From positions 434,001-498,000 of the forward strand of contig JALLLT010000033.1 in NCBI GenBank assembly GCA_025266875.1: DNA of 64,000 bases, written 5' to 3'. The translations under genes were made by a program, and so were the position numbers. This document shows, piece by piece, positions 42,645-54,951 of the stretch. The stretch's first letter is position 1. Each line of letters begins with the position of its first letter. The notes below the pieces were generated by a model, which was given only the letters and a program-made list of their open reading frames with translations, ran no database searches and was not told the DNA's origin. This DNA is from Fennellomyces sp. T-0311. Its lineage: Eukaryota > Mucoromycota > Mucoromycetes > Mucorales > Lichtheimiaceae.

Positions 42645-45600
42645 ATGGCCAACATCCCACAGCCCATCTTTAATGGCTTTCCTGACCGAACTCGCAATGT
42701 TACTCGGAATTGCTCGTTGAAGGCACTGACACAACCGGAATACGGATTCATGCAGGTGGGTTCGTAAAGACAATAGAAAGCTTACTCTGATAAAGCGAAA
42801 TAGACAGGGATCAGGTTAATAGCGGAAGTCAACGCGACCAGGCGCCAAGATGCCTTTAACTTGGTCAATCTCCATATGCGGCGGTACCTCGAGGGTAATT
42901 TCGCGGTAATACCGCCTATCTTCAACCAAACGTGGTGGACATGGGTGTACAAGCTTGTTGGATTGCACCCCCCAAGCAGAAAACATCCCGGCATTCCTTG
43001 CTACGGTAAGTCCTGTTGATCACCTGAAATTATAGGGGTACTGATCCTTTTAGTGATATAGGATAATGATTTGATGGGAACATTCGATGTTTTCCAAACT
43101 TGCAGAATTGATCAGGAAGCTAATGAAGGTGAGATGTGAGTGTGAGTGGGAGGATATATTAGCTAAATTCGAACTTTTACAGCTTACTATGTGCCTGACA
43201 CAGTTAACGATGGGACATTGGAAGCAACAATGGCGGGCAATTTTGCCAGGCAAGCCATTCAAAGTAGGTTCTATTATATCATTAATGAACACCTTACTAA
43301 CTCAATGATAGATTTCAAGGAGCACCTGATAGGATTACAACAACACATTGCCATTCTATGGCAAGCGGCATTGGAGCCCCGCCTCAATCGCATGGAAGCT
43401 AAACGAGCAAGCGCCCAATTGGCAAGAGCGATCGTACATCATGATCCTCAGCCGCCAGCCGATTTGCTGAATCTTGATATTGCCGAGGATTATCAGTAAG
43501 TAGCACGCCGTCTATCGCGAACAAAAGTTATAGTTAATAAACAAAATTAGAATGTTGCGCGATGTGTTTGAAGCAAACTTGGCCGATGTTGATCTATGGC
43601 TTGTATATGCAAGACACATCGATTACGCAATGTGCAATCGCATTTTGAATGTCAGTCGATGGTGCTTACAGGCGGCTGAAGACTTGCAAGCGGCAAAACG
43701 TTGGTCGCTTCTTCCGGTAGCAAAACATCAAGTATCGAATTTCCTCATTTGTACGAGAACTCTATGCCTAATACTGCGTCGTCGCGCTCATAACATCGAA
43801 AATACGCCAGTGCCCAATGTACTACGACAAGCGGTAAAGTGTTACATTAAGAGCTATTACCATTCTTGCTAACTATTGATGAAGAACGGACAGTTTATGA
43901 ATTAGCATGCCCTCGCCCGTCTTACCGGTAACCCAGCAACCCAGCAGCTGGTTCGGGAAACAATATTCAATATAAACCACGTACAGCGTCACCGCTGGCG
44001 ATTGGGAGATAATCGTAAGTTGAAAGACCCTTATATCCTTGTGCCCCAAAAAAGTTAATCTAAATTTTCCCTAGTCAATGACGTGGTTAATCTCAATGCG
44101 ATATCATTCGCGTTTAGCATGCAGTCAGATGGCGTGAAGGCCCATTTGTTGTTTGAGAAGCCAATACTACTGCAGATTGGTAAGTGTGTTACATGGATAT
44201 TGAACTTTCGCTAACATGGTTTTGCTCGTTTATTTAGAACCGGTAGTAACGACTCGCGCGGAAATCCGCCGCTTACCGGAAAACCTCGACGTTACAGCCT
44301 GGACCAAAGGTGTGTATCATTTGGAGAAAGGACCTCGTGGGTTGAACGAGGCACGAATTGAAAATTCTCGAATTGTCGGGCTGGATCCAGGTAAGTTCAG
44401 TCTATGGCGATATGATATCGACTTGCAATTCATCACCTCGCAGGGGTTTCGAGCATGATCACCGCAACATCGACACAAGATGAAATGCCCCAGCCGGGTC
44501 TATGGCAACAAGAAGTGGAAGTACGCACAATAAGTTACCAGTAGGTAGCTTCTTCAACTTACGTATTCTGGTTTTAATTAACTATACGTATCATAATGCA
44601 AGAACCCAAGTTTTTTTTGGGAATATCAGAAAGAAGCAAATAACCGCACAAAGTACAATATACAAGATGAATACAATCAACTTGCAGGAAATTCATCCAA
44701 CGTTTCTGCTGCTGCCGATTTTGAGCAGCACATCCGAGTCATGTCGCGTGTTAGAAATCGGTAAGATAGATTGTGAAGTTTATTAGATTGTTCTCACATC
44801 GCAGCGGCAGTATGCGCTTTTTCAATGCGAATTTCAAACATCGTGAAATTCGTGCTACTTTAGCCAGTGCACGACAGAGCGCCAACCACCATATCATGAA
44901 CCAACTGCTCGGGTTGACACCTCCATTCCGTCCAGTATGTTGAATATTGTCGTGCAACGCTTCATCTTTGCTCACATACTCTTATAGGGAACAAAGATGC
45001 ATCACATCCATCTTTCTTCGAAAAGGATGCGGAAGCGATGGCATGGCCACCGACGCCAAGCAGCGCGTGAATTGTCAGGTTGGGTTCGGAACGAAAATGA
45101 CACGATCATTTTCTGGGGTGACGGTGAGATGCCCACTTTACCCTACTTTGCGCCAATTCCACATGTGGTAAGATGCTTATTTCAACTCAACAGTGTTATT
45201 ATATCTGTTTACTCACCAAGTATTAGGGAATCATATTGTTCGTGGCTAAATTCGCATTGGTCATCCTCACTGGGGAGTTTCGAACTAGTCAAATCCATTC
45301 GGGTTGTGACGCTCAGCTTGTACCCCTACGGGGAACGTACATTAGGACGCCCCATCGGTAAAGCAGCGTAAGGTGCTAGTTTCATATATGCTGATAAGTT
45401 TTTTTTAAGGATGAAACGAAAGCGTGTCCAGACCCGTATAAGACGCACGCGTGGTCGGAAGGTCAAGACATGTGTCAATATGGACGGCCAACGTCTACAC
45501 AGACAATCTTTGCGTACTCAAGGCCAACAGCAAGGTAGGCCATCATAAATATTGCACGACAACTTGTTCACAGGGGTAACCATAGGAACTGAGCTGTGGT

Positions 45601-45816
45601 CTTTGAAACGTTGTCTCAGCCATGAGCACGATGTCGTGAGTGCTTGCCTCTTATAGCTTTGATTTTTTTTGACGTCTACTTTTGCAGGTCATTGATCGGG
45701 ATCGAAATGCGGCAAGAAACATGCGCCGAATCGGGTTGAACTACATGATAATGGACGGTGACCAGGATCATCGCCCTGTACCTTTGCGCCGTCCACAATT
45801 GATAGGCCATCAATAA
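42645..45816 (+). CDS. Fanzor (eukaryotic TnpB-like RNA-guided nuclease), 17 exons
   Basis: The Fanzor family is the eukaryotic relative of TnpB/Cas12 and cuts DNA guided by a non-coding RNA. Exon ends: 42645-42763, 42815-43005, 43106-43135, 43183-43263, 43312-43495, 43551-43833, 43906-44014, 44075-44179, 44238-44390, 44444-44520, 44603-44760, 44805-44934, 44988-45167, 45227-45357, 45410-45534, 45574-45635 and 45688-45816. Phases agree throughout and give 748 residues without a stop. RuvC-I is VGLDPGVSSMITA (D417), split by an intron. RuvC-II lies at TIIFWGDGEM (E587). RuvC-III is DRDRNAARNM (D711 the likely catalytic residue). The zinc ribbon reads EFRTSQIHSGC, with His624 where the first Cys is usual, then C699 and two histidines. 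The start is provisional, and the splice at 43135 was chosen for phase. Basic stretches fit nucleic-acid binding. Confidence 0.82.
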
Positions 45817-46037
45817 AAATGTGCCACAGCTTTAGTTTTTGGGACCAGCGTGTGGTTGAGAAGTGGCGCCCCCCAGCCATGTTAGTTGGGCCCAACAGGA
45901 CTGTTGCATGAACAACCAAAGCTGAGTTACCATGGCAATGTCCGAGGAACCGGTGGCTTTGACAACCCGCAATATTTTTTTCTGGTTTGGAAATTCTCGC
46001 TTCGAACTTACTACATAACACTTACTTTATACATACA
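45817..46037. other. gap between Fanzor stop and fibrillarin start
   Basis: Only 221 bp separate the Fanzor stop from the fibrillarin ATG. This must hold the Fanzor 3' end, any guide-RNA (omega-RNA) scaffold if it follows the gene, and the fibrillarin promoter. A CT/AT-rich leader ends in ACTTTATACATACA before the ATG. No terminal inverted repeat was seen. Confidence 0.5.
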
Positions 46038-47018
46038 ATGGCATTCGAACGCGGTGGACGAGGCGCTGGCCGTGGTGGTCGTGGCGGTTTTGGTGGCGAT
46101 CGTGGTGGTCGTGGAGGCGGCCGTGGTGGCCGTGGCGGTTTCGGCGGCGATCGTGGTGGTCGTGGAGGCGGCCGTGGCGGTCGTGGCGGTTTCGGTGGCG
46201 ATCGCGGAGGCCGTGGTGGAGGCCGTGGTGGCATCAGCAAGCGAGGCGGTGGTCGTGGCGGCCGTGGTGGAGCACGCGGTGGTCGTGGCGGTGCCGGTGC
46301 CAAGGGCGGCAACAGAGTCATCATTGAACCACATCGTCATGAAGGTATCTTCATTGCTCGCGGCAAGGAAGATCTTTTGGTCACCAAAAACTTGGTTCCC
46401 GGCGAATCTGTATATGGTGAAAAGCGCATCTCTGTAGATGGTGGCGAAGGTACCAAGATCGAATACCGTGTCTGGAACCCCTTCCGATCCAAGTTGGCTG
46501 CTGCTGTCTTGGGTGGTGTCGACCATATCCATATTGCTCCAGGCAAGAAGGTGTTGTACTTGGGTGCTGCCTCAGGTACCTCCGTTTCACACGTTGCAGA
46601 CATTGTTGGTCCAGAAGGTGCCGTCTACGCAGTCGAGTTCTCTCATCGTTCCGGTCGTGATTTGATCAACATGTCCAAGAAGCGAACCAACGTTGTCCCT
46701 ATCATTGAGGACGCTCGTCAACCTCAGAAGTACCGTATGCTCGTACCCATGGTCGATGTTATCTTCGCCGACGTTGCTCAACCTGATCAAGCCCGTATTA
46801 TCACTTTGAACGCTCATCACTTTTTGCGAAACGGTGGTCATATTGTCATCTCTATTAAGGCATCATGTATCGATTCGACCGTCGATGCTGCAACTGTGTT
46901 TGCGCGCGAAGTCAAGAAGCTTCAGGAAGAACGTGTAAAGCCCCAAGAACAGCTGACTTTGGAGCCCTACGAAAGAGATCACGCTGTTGTCGTTGGCCAG
47001 TACAACCGCAACCAGTAA
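46038..47018 (+). CDS. NOP1: fibrillarin, box C/D snoRNP 2'-O-methyltransferase
   Basis: The catalytic subunit of box C/D snoRNPs in the nucleolus, methylating rRNA riboses guided by snoRNAs. A single exon of 326 residues; yeast Nop1 is 327. The ATG at 46038 opens MAFERGGRG and is preferred over 45987, which would add an unrelated leader. Residues 4 to about 90 form a glycine/arginine-rich (GAR) domain of GGRGG repeats. The methyltransferase follows, with [17 protein letters not shown] (SAM-binding motif I), [26 protein letters not shown] and [14 protein letters not shown]. All fibrillarin blocks are present and undamaged. The nucleotide repeats behind the GAR domain make long frames in other registers, which are artefacts. 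Confidence 0.97.
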   Translation: MAFERGGRGAGRGGRGGFGGDRGGRGGGRGGRGGFGGDRGGRGGGRGGRGGFGGDRGGRGGGRGGISKRGGGRGGRGGARGGRGGAGAKGGNRVIIEPHRHEGIFIARGKEDLLVTKNLVPGESVYGEKRISVDGGEGTKIEYRVWNPFRSKLAAAVLGGVDHIHIAPGKKVLYLGAASGTSVSHVADIVGPEGAVYAVEFSHRSGRDLINMSKKRTNVVPIIEDARQPQKYRMLVPMVDVIFADVAQPDQARIITLNAHHFLRNGGHIVISIKASCIDSTVDAATVFAREVKKLQEERVKPQEQLTLEPYERDHAVVVGQYNRNQ

Positions 47019-47537
47019 ATTCTAGTTTATCTCCTTTTTTTCTTTTTATCCTTTTTGCATGATTTACATCTTCAACACCTTATTATTGTACATTTCCTTT
47101 CAAAGTCTACCTGCTACTAGTCTTCTTTGTATTAGCCTCGACAATTTGTAACGGCCCAAAAGTAGTTATGGTTCAATTCTGCATTGATTTGATAAAAGTC
47201 TTTTTTCCATAAATCTGTCTGGTATTTGAAATGGGAAGGGGTTTCACATTACGTGATACTTGCACGGATTCATAAGGAAATCTTTGTCAAAGAAGTTTAA
47301 ATGCACTAAGTGTTGTCTACGTAGCAGCCAAGGAACAAAGGTGTTGGCTGGATTGGGAGAACTTTTATAGATGTCGGCATATAGGCAAATCGGGAAATGA
47401 CATAATGATGATGGTATTCTTGAAGTGATCAGGTACACTTACACCGATGTCACTGTGAACGCATGGGTCCCAGAAAATCCATGTCCTCGCTCAATAACAT
47501 CCATACCCATTTTTTCCGATTTTTTCCCACTTTGACC
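47019..47537. other. intergenic, nothing recognised
   Basis: Contains the fibrillarin 3' UTR (T-rich after the stop) and the promoter of the SMP/C2 gene. The minus-strand frame 47244-47438 has no features. Confidence 0.5.
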
Positions 47538-50500
47538 ATGTCAGCAGCGGCAGGAATCGCAGCACCTATGCCAGGTCAACAGGCAGATCGCAACATCGAC
47601 CATAGTCTTGGACGCGACAACACAAAGGGCATCAGCACCAGTCCACAACAGCAACAGGAAAATCTCGAAGAAATCCATCGACTCCAGGAAAAAGCTGGCG
47701 ATAGCAAAGACGATCATGATGCCAACGTCGATCAACAGCAATCCGTACAACCTGTCACCATAGATAGTAATCGGCCGGAGAAAAGACCAGTGCGTAATGG
47801 TAAGCTGACGCAATAAGTTTTCTCCTAAAGTATTAACTTCGTTTATTGACTAGTGAAAGGAGAAAATCCTGTGCAAGAGCAAGATTTTGGTCAGATGAAC
47901 ACTCCTATACCAGATATACACCAAGATCCACTTGGCAACGATCGTTCGCGGCGGCTTAGTTCTTATGGTGGAATCGCCAGTGATGACGATGAGAGCATTG
48001 CCAGTGGTAGTACAGTCAGTGATGGAGGTCACCGACATCATCATGCTCGTGCTTCGCTCGACCAGATGAATAAACGGAATCCTGTAACAATGATCGACAG
48101 GCGAGAGAAGATTGAGCCTGCAAAGCTCGCCCAAAGACTTGAATTCTCTGCATTTGCGTTTATCGCCACATCGTGTGGAATCTGCTTTCTTTTGGGAAAG
48201 TTCAGTTTCGGCTTGATAGTTACCATTGCTGTTGTCATCATCACCGGTGCAGCTTATTGGATCTTTGGTACCCTGTCAAAAAAGACCCTGATATGGAAGG
48301 AAAGTAATGAAGACAATACGGAATCAGTAAGTTTTTTGACCTTTATCGCTGTTGACTACTTGCTTATTGTTTAAAAGCTATACACGTCCGAAGGCGAGTC
48401 AGTGGAATGGTTGAACTTTATGATGGAAAAAATCTGGCGAAGCATCGACCAAGACTTCTTTACTGCTATTCAATCCATGATTGAAGATAACATACAGAGT
48501 TTGGCACCAAGTTTTATCGTAAGTGTATGTGCTTAAAATTAATATCACTGATGGTTTCTCGTTTATATAGAAAGCGATTTCGATTTATGATCTCGATATA
48601 GGATCTCAAGCACCACGTATTCAATCGTATGATTAACTAGTCAAGTACCTTCCTTTGTTTCTGATAAATGCTTTTCAGGATACGCGTATTTCCTCCATTG
48701 CCTGGTCGCTCCGAAGAAAGCATCGTAAGTATAGTTTTTTGTGTAACACTTATATCGTTAAATGTTGATGATCCATTGCCATCAGTTTGGTGAAGTGTCG
48801 TTTAGCTTTCACCAACATCCTGCTGCGTCATTTAGTCAGGAACGTGGACGTATCGAGCCAACTCCACCGGGTGTATCAATCGGAATACAAGCAGCATCTG
48901 GTCCGCCCATCAGTGTTCGAGGAGAGCTTACGGCACTGTTTGGCAAGATGAGATTCAAGCTGTTGACAGGACCAGATCTTCCATTTGTATCCAAATTGAT
49001 CGTTGCATTTACAACACCTCCAACTGTTGAAACCGCTGTCATGCCACTTTCAAATCAGTTTAACATTATGCATGTAAGCATCAGGACATGCTTACATGAC
49101 ACTCTAATGCTTAACAAAAGAAAAAAAACCTAGATTCCCACGCTTAAAATGCTTGTCAATCAAGGCATCCGTATGGGCATGGCAGATCTGGTAGATCCCA
49201 AGAGCATGACGATCGATGTGCTCGAATTGATGGGTGGGTCTGCTAATGACACCTTGGCTCTTGGTGTTGTTTGTGTTGAAATTCGTGGTGCCGAGTGTGA
49301 TCCCTCGATCGTCCGAGTGAAAGGTTAGCATATAGAATGTGCTATGGAAAAAGTTAGACTAATAGATTCAATATAGAAATTGAGGACTCATATGCAACAC
49401 TTTGGTTGAGCAACCAGCCAAAGCGGACCATGTCGACTACTCGCGTATTGACCAATGACAAAGACCCCCGTTGGAATGAGCGCTTATTCGTGCTGATCAA
49501 TAGAGATGATATTTCAGCAGATGGAAATGTTGATATCAGAGTATGGGATGCAGATAAAGTCAAATATGACGATATGTGGGGCGCCTTTTCTATCCCGGCT
49601 AGAGAAATTGTTCAGAGCAAGATGGATCAACTCGGAAATGTCACAGGATGGTGTCAGCAAGAGCATGTAGCATTCGATGGGTTAGTATGCTATTATTTTA
49701 TATGCGAAGTATTCCTTCCTAATTACCTATTTTAGATGGGCACCTCTGGATGGAAAATCATTGGAAGAGTGCAAGATAAAAATCAATTGCAAGGTTACTT
49801 TCCACCCCAAGTACCCTACACCAAAAGGAGATGTTGTTCAGCAAGAAACCGAAACCGAAAGTGTCAAGAAAAAGCACAAGGAAGAGGAGGAGGAAAAAAG
49901 AGAAGTCGACTCTCAGCACAAGGGTGGCATTCTTTCGTGCTTTATCAGACAAGGCATGGATCTTCAAATCGGCGATCTCGAATTGCTTGCCGATGATGAC
50001 CTTTCACATCCGTACAATCCAAATCAAGTCGTCAGTCCGTATGCATGTCTCTATCTCAATGACAGCAAGGTCTTCCAAACAAGAAGCAAATTACGAAATC
50101 CAAGTCCAGTATGTCGATTTCTAGAACGCAATATATCGATCCTCATCAATTCTTATAATAGCATTGGAATGCAGTATCTGAGCATTTCATTCGAGACTTT
50201 GACTCCACTACAATCAGAATTTCCGTCAAGAACTCAGTTGAGTTGGAGCGCGATCCCGTTATTGGGTTCAAGGTATTTAACCTTGCTGATCTATTTGAGG
50301 ACAAGGAGAACTCTCCAGTGAGTATACTTTTTTTAAAAAAAAAAAAACTTGTATGAAACTGATGTACTCCATAGTACAAAGAAGGACAAGCTTGGTTTGT
50401 GTTGGAGAACGGCATTGGCTTTGGAAAAGTTCTTGTCACTCTCAAGTACAAGCCGGTACGCCTTACATTGCCTCGCCAGCTTCAAGGTTCAAAGGTTGGC

Positions 50501-51289
50501 ACGTTGATTGTGGACAGCATTATTCTAGAAAAGCTTTGCGGGACTCTCAGTCCCAGCCGCAAGAGTGTGACACGAGCAACACTTTCACTCAACGTGGATC
50601 CAGCCATCGAAAAACATCTGAAAGCAAAAGACCAAGAACCTGATGAAATTTCATGGACAGACAAGCATCTATTTTTCCCACTTATCATGCGCTATCGTTC
50701 GGCCATCTATCTCCATGTTTCGCAAGGTTCCATGGGCGGTCACAAGGCGACGGGTCGCATTTGGCTCAAAGAAATAGCTGACAACGAGTGGCAAGATGTT
50801 CATGTTGGCCTACACAAGCCCCTGTCGGAGCATACTAAGGAGGCAAATCGTAACGAGGATGCATGGGATGTTGAAGGCGAAAATGGACAAGCGATTCTCA
50901 GAGTCAAGATCATGCCCGGATTCTCACCTGTGCATACGCACCTGAGCTCGTTCAATATGGATATGGTCGGCGCTGATCCATTCCACAATGAAAAGATGAA
51001 GGTCAAAGCTCAGGAATGGGTGCGTGATCATGGCCAAGGTGATGCCAATGCCGAGGAAACAGATGAATCGCAAGCCTCCACATCCACAGTCGTTTCCGAT
51101 CGTGAAGATAGTGCAGATGAATACACAAGGGAAATGTACGGCTTGAACAAGAACTCAAAGGTGAGCAAGTATCGGGTGTTGCGCAAAGTGGAATGGGGAA
51201 CAGATCTCGTCAAGCAACGCATCGATACAATCAGGGAAGGCTTCAATTCTGAAGCTCGCAACAACCGAACAGTCAATAAGGAAGTTTAA
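47538..51289 (+). CDS. SMP- and C2-domain membrane-contact protein (tricalbin/E-Syt-like), 11 exons
   Basis: Probably tethers ER to plasma membrane and moves lipids, as tricalbins and extended synaptotagmins do. Exons 47538-47799, 47854-48326, 48378-48518, 48571-48626, 48679-48724, 48786-49073, 49134-49323, 49377-49680, 49736-50108, 50162-50317 and 50375-51289 join in phase to 1067 residues. Order: disordered Gln/Asp-rich N-terminus, a membrane hairpin (two hydrophobic runs around GICFLLGKFSFGLIVTIAVV), an SMP domain (SVEWLNFMMEKIWRSIDQ to RIQSIRVFPPLPG and beyond), a C2 domain (STTRVLTNDKDPRWNER, VDIRVWDADKVKYDDMWG), a charged KKKHKEEEEEK linker, a second C2-like unit (YACLYLNDSKVFQTRS), and a third region near GTLIVDSIILEKL. 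An alternative upstream ATG at 47463 would add 25 residues. Confidence 0.85.
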
Positions 51290-51420
51290 ATCTATCTTTT
51301 ACGTATTATTACTATTACTCTGTATTCTGTTTGCTTCTAATATAATCTGTATATAACAATGTTCCTTACTGGATGATGGTTTCGACGCACAAATATGGTT
51401 CACGGTTGTACCTTATTTAT

Positions 51421-53525
51421 TTAGGTTTTCACAGTGTATTCTGCGCTTAAAACTGTGTTGATGAAACTTCTGTTAAAGGTTGGAACTGGGCCCGTCTGAT
51501 TTCGATCAAGATACGATTGTAAATCAGCACAAAATGTATTAAACACGTCCAAGTAAAGAGCGAGGGTAGGAAATGGATATTGTAGATAAACCTGGAGATC
51601 TTCCTGTTCTCTTGACTTCAAGTACGCCTTGAGAGGCGATAGCGCAAGTGGAACTTTGTTATCAGATGGTATTGGATCTTGAACGGCGCGAGCACATTCA
51701 AAAACTTGCGTTGTAGACTTGCTGGAATTTTTATACTAGAGCAGGTTGCAACAGTAACTAATCCATGGATGGCACGCGACATGAGTTCAAATGTCACTAA
51801 TATGTGGATGAGTATCGGCAAAGATAAGTGATAAACTAGTTGGACCTACATGGTGGCATATCTTCTTTGAAGCCCTTAATTATGTGCAAGACCGTACTGA
51901 GAAGTAGATCACACGAACGCAAGACTTGGGATATTGCCTTCTCGCTCAGCATTCGTATAATACCCATGTTTTTTTCCACACTCTCGTCCGTTGAAAGTGG
52001 CTTTGGATCTACCAGACATACATGAATTCGTAGCATGTTTTAGTGCACAAAGGCAAACACCATGGCAGCAACTGGTGATGCACTTTTCGTTACTGCTATG
52101 TCGGCATCCTCTGCATAAGGATCGTCACATATTCGAAGATGCAGAGGAAGCTCGTTGTACCACTCGCGAATGGCTCTATCGCTCTGAAAAATTGTATCGA
52201 GACTGATGTCGGTCACCGGGTTCTCGGTTAGCGCCTAGGAAGAAGACCTTTTGTTAGCCAGAGAGAAAGATAATCATTAAAAACGCCGTACTATCACACT
52301 CTTAATGCATGGCTTTTGAAGAAACTGTAGTATTTGGTTGAACACATCGATATACGTGCACGTCACTTCGTCCTCATCCGGCAACTTTTCAAAAGTACGT
52401 TTTGGGGGGAAGGGGCATGGATTGCTGGTTCCATCAATCGTATGATTAACGTGCCCTATCGAACGCTGTATGTGAAAGTAGTGCCGCTGAAACAAGACGG
52501 ACATGACCGTGGGTTCCTTGAGCTTAGAAAAACCAGGCTCTAGATCCTGGCAAAGCAAATAGGCGATCGTTATCAGACGCCGACCTTCCAGTGGCTGAAG
52601 CATTACAGATGTTACAAAGTGGTTCAAGAACGTTATTGTGAAGACGGTCTTAAGTTTCCGATTCGGATCATCAAACACATCCATCAAAAGCTCTTTGGAT
52701 CGACAACAGAAGAACTCGCCCAGCTGGCGAAGTTCGAGCCCAGAGTAGGTTTCCAACAAACTGCGATGGGTGCAGATGGTATAGGCACAGACTGCAAGTG
52801 TGAGAGGACATGAGAGTGGATCGGTGAGGCTATTATAGTGCTGGAGAAACGTTGGCGCATGCAGAAGCGGCATTCTGCGGTTGTTGTATCGCAGGTGTAA
52901 GCGGATAAGCTCATCCACCAATGTTTGAATCTGGGGTATGGTGTATGGAATCGCTTCCGGTGAAGCATAAAGCAACCGACCCTTCAACGATTGCTGAGTT
53001 ATGCCTTGGCAGGCGGTGTGCATGATTGTCGCCAGCGCCCTGTTCTCGAATCGAAATGGTGTGACTTTGATGACGCTTCCGAAAGGTGAAAGGTATCGCA
53101 GTGACGCCTGACTAAATATGATCAGCTCTTCGAAACTCCTGATCGCTGTATGCAGTTTGAGTTGACCGTTCTCGATACTAAGCTTCCATTCAAGGCTTTC
53201 GAGTTCCTGCTGTTTATCACGATAAAAAACTAGATCGCGTTCGGTCTGCTGTAGCTCGTTCTCCAATTGTGTGATTTGGTAGTGCCAGTACTCCAATGTC
53301 TTGAGATTGTACTCGCGGGGTAAGATGTCGCCATTGTCACTGGAATCATTGGCGGGAATGCACTCCACTTTGAACTTGGTGCATAAGAGACAGGCATTCG
53401 AATTTTGTTCCCAAATGCAACCTTTTCGTCGTTTCTTGCAAGCTGTCGATCCAAAGCGAACAATGAGAATATGTAATTGACTTGACTGCAATTGATCTAC
53501 CTCGACAAGGTTGGTTTCGCGCCAT
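51421..53525 (-). pseudogene. Zn2Cys6 transcription factor with nonsense codon and frameshift
   Basis: A fungal binuclear-cluster regulator. Exon 1 (53525-53501) supplies MARNQPCR and splices to 53442, restoring the cluster C-x2-C-x6-C (CRACKKRRKGC) then C-x2-C-x6-C (CLLCTKFKVEC). A coiled-coil linker (ITQLENELQQTERDL) and the fungal middle-homology region follow. Further exons are 52234-51850 and 51796-51421. Two lesions are visible. Codon 455 (52042-52040) is TAA inside an otherwise continuous helix (FAFVH, stop, NMLRIHVCL), where Tyr would fit. Near 51728-51732 a five-base homopolymer needs one more base to keep frame into ECARAVQDPIPSDNK. Up to the stop a 454-residue truncated protein with the DNA-binding domain could still be made. 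Sequencing error in the homopolymer is possible. Confidence 0.72.
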
Positions 53526-53845
53526 GGTGGAAAGTGTGCGAAAGTGATTTGAGATAGCGGGTAACGTCTGGCCGGAAAAAATGTATACAAAGTTTGATTG
53601 CTTATATCTTCATAGAATCACAGCCATTTTACATGAAACAAAAAAGATTTGATAGCCACGCAGTAAGATGATTTTATCATTTGGTTTTTAATACTATTTG
53701 TCCTGTTATGCATGTTTGGTGGCTAGTAAAATAAAATTGATCAGTTTTTTCACCCCAGGCACACCCACCGGTCACTCAATTTCTTAACTAATTCCTCTCC
53801 GCTAATGGGTTTTAACGCCCCAGTAAGCATCTCAAAAAAGGGTAT
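53526..53845. other. intergenic, nothing recognised
   Basis: Upstream region of the Zn2Cys6 gene. AT-rich, with repeated GTAAGCA-like words around 53820-53875. No gene seen. Confidence 0.5.
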
Positions 53846-54886
53846 TCAATACAAAGTAAGCATGCTTACTTGCTTACTCTTAATTTTGCGGAGAACCCAC
53901 TGATTACACCGGTGTGCCGCATATTTTTTTCTCGTCGCTTCGTTTGAAATCAATGACGCAAGCTGGTCCGAAAGAGGTAGATATTGCATAGTAGAGTACG
54001 CCTTCTTTTGAACTGCATCGCGGTATCTTGCTTTTTGACATTTCGGATTGGGGCAGTTACTAGCTTCATCATCATCTAGGAATAGATGACATCCACTACT
54101 GCAAATATCATATTCTTGCTTGGCTACCGGATACAGTGATGTGAGAAGGTTCTCTGTCAGGTATGGTGAAAGGAGAGTGATGAATTCTTGGCATGGGTTG
54201 GTTATATCTAAGCGGTAATATAATCAGAAAATACTCACTTAACATAGATATAAATATATGAACTTACCGAAACCTCCGCGTAACGTTATAACCCAATTAA
54301 CGAATTTTACCAATCGTTCGTACGCTGAACGTGGTATATTAAAGTCTTCAATGACCTTAAGAAGATCCAAACTGAGTAACTCCGATGTGGAGAGGTGCGG
54401 GTTTTCGGTACCCACGAACACCTCCTTTCGCTCAGTGCCATCTGCCAATGACGTGTTGCCTGCTGCGCTTTGCGGACTCGTGCTTTCGAGCTGGGATAGC
54501 GTGGAATCTTGATTCTCGTCAGTCGGGCAAATGAAGCTGGTTGGATCTTCATCATCTATATCGAAATCGTAGCCGTCATCATGATACGTGTCGTAATGGC
54601 AAGTATCTTCATTGTTGTGGCCCTCACTGATTGTTGCAGCGGCGTCTACGGTGGAATTTATAACGGAGCGACGCTTTGTTGTCCTATTATAGTTTATGCC
54701 CAAGGTACGCTTTCTTATACTTGGATTTGATTGATTCGAGTAGGGCACGTCGGCTGTATCCACACGTTCACGCGTTCTCGTCTGGTTCTCCACGACTTTC
54801 CAGTGGTTTTTTTCGAAACAACTAGTTTCGTGTCTCTTTAACTTTCTTTTAGTGTATGATCCACCACAGTAGCGACACCTCTTCAT
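53846..54886 (-). pseudogene. 5' fragment of a transposase-type gene
   Basis: Starts MKRCRYCGGSYTKRKLKRHE, a C2H2-like finger, followed by an acidic stretch (DFDIDDEDPTSF) and the segment VIEDFNIPRSAYERLVKFVN. It splices at about 54268/54207 into DITNPCQEFITLL. The next part reads AKQEYDICSSGCHLFLDDD, then NCPNPKCQKARYRD, a Cys-x4-Cys and Cys-x4-Cys zinc pair, and YLPLSDQLASLISNEATRKK before a stop at 53846. This layout is the N-terminal part of the fungal tnp2/CACTA- or KDZ-like transposase proteins. The catalytic core that should follow is absent, so this is a truncated copy. Which superfamily it belongs to was not settled. Confidence 0.6.
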
Positions 54887-54951
54887 CTTGTAAGTCGAGT
54901 TTAAAAGTGGAGGCTGATCAGGATTGTTTTTTTTATTTATTTACATGGTAT

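Noticed and set aside
46022..46437. Very long Pro-rich, Ala/Val-rich and Thr/Ala-rich frames
   Set aside because: Shadow frames of the GAR domain of fibrillarin.
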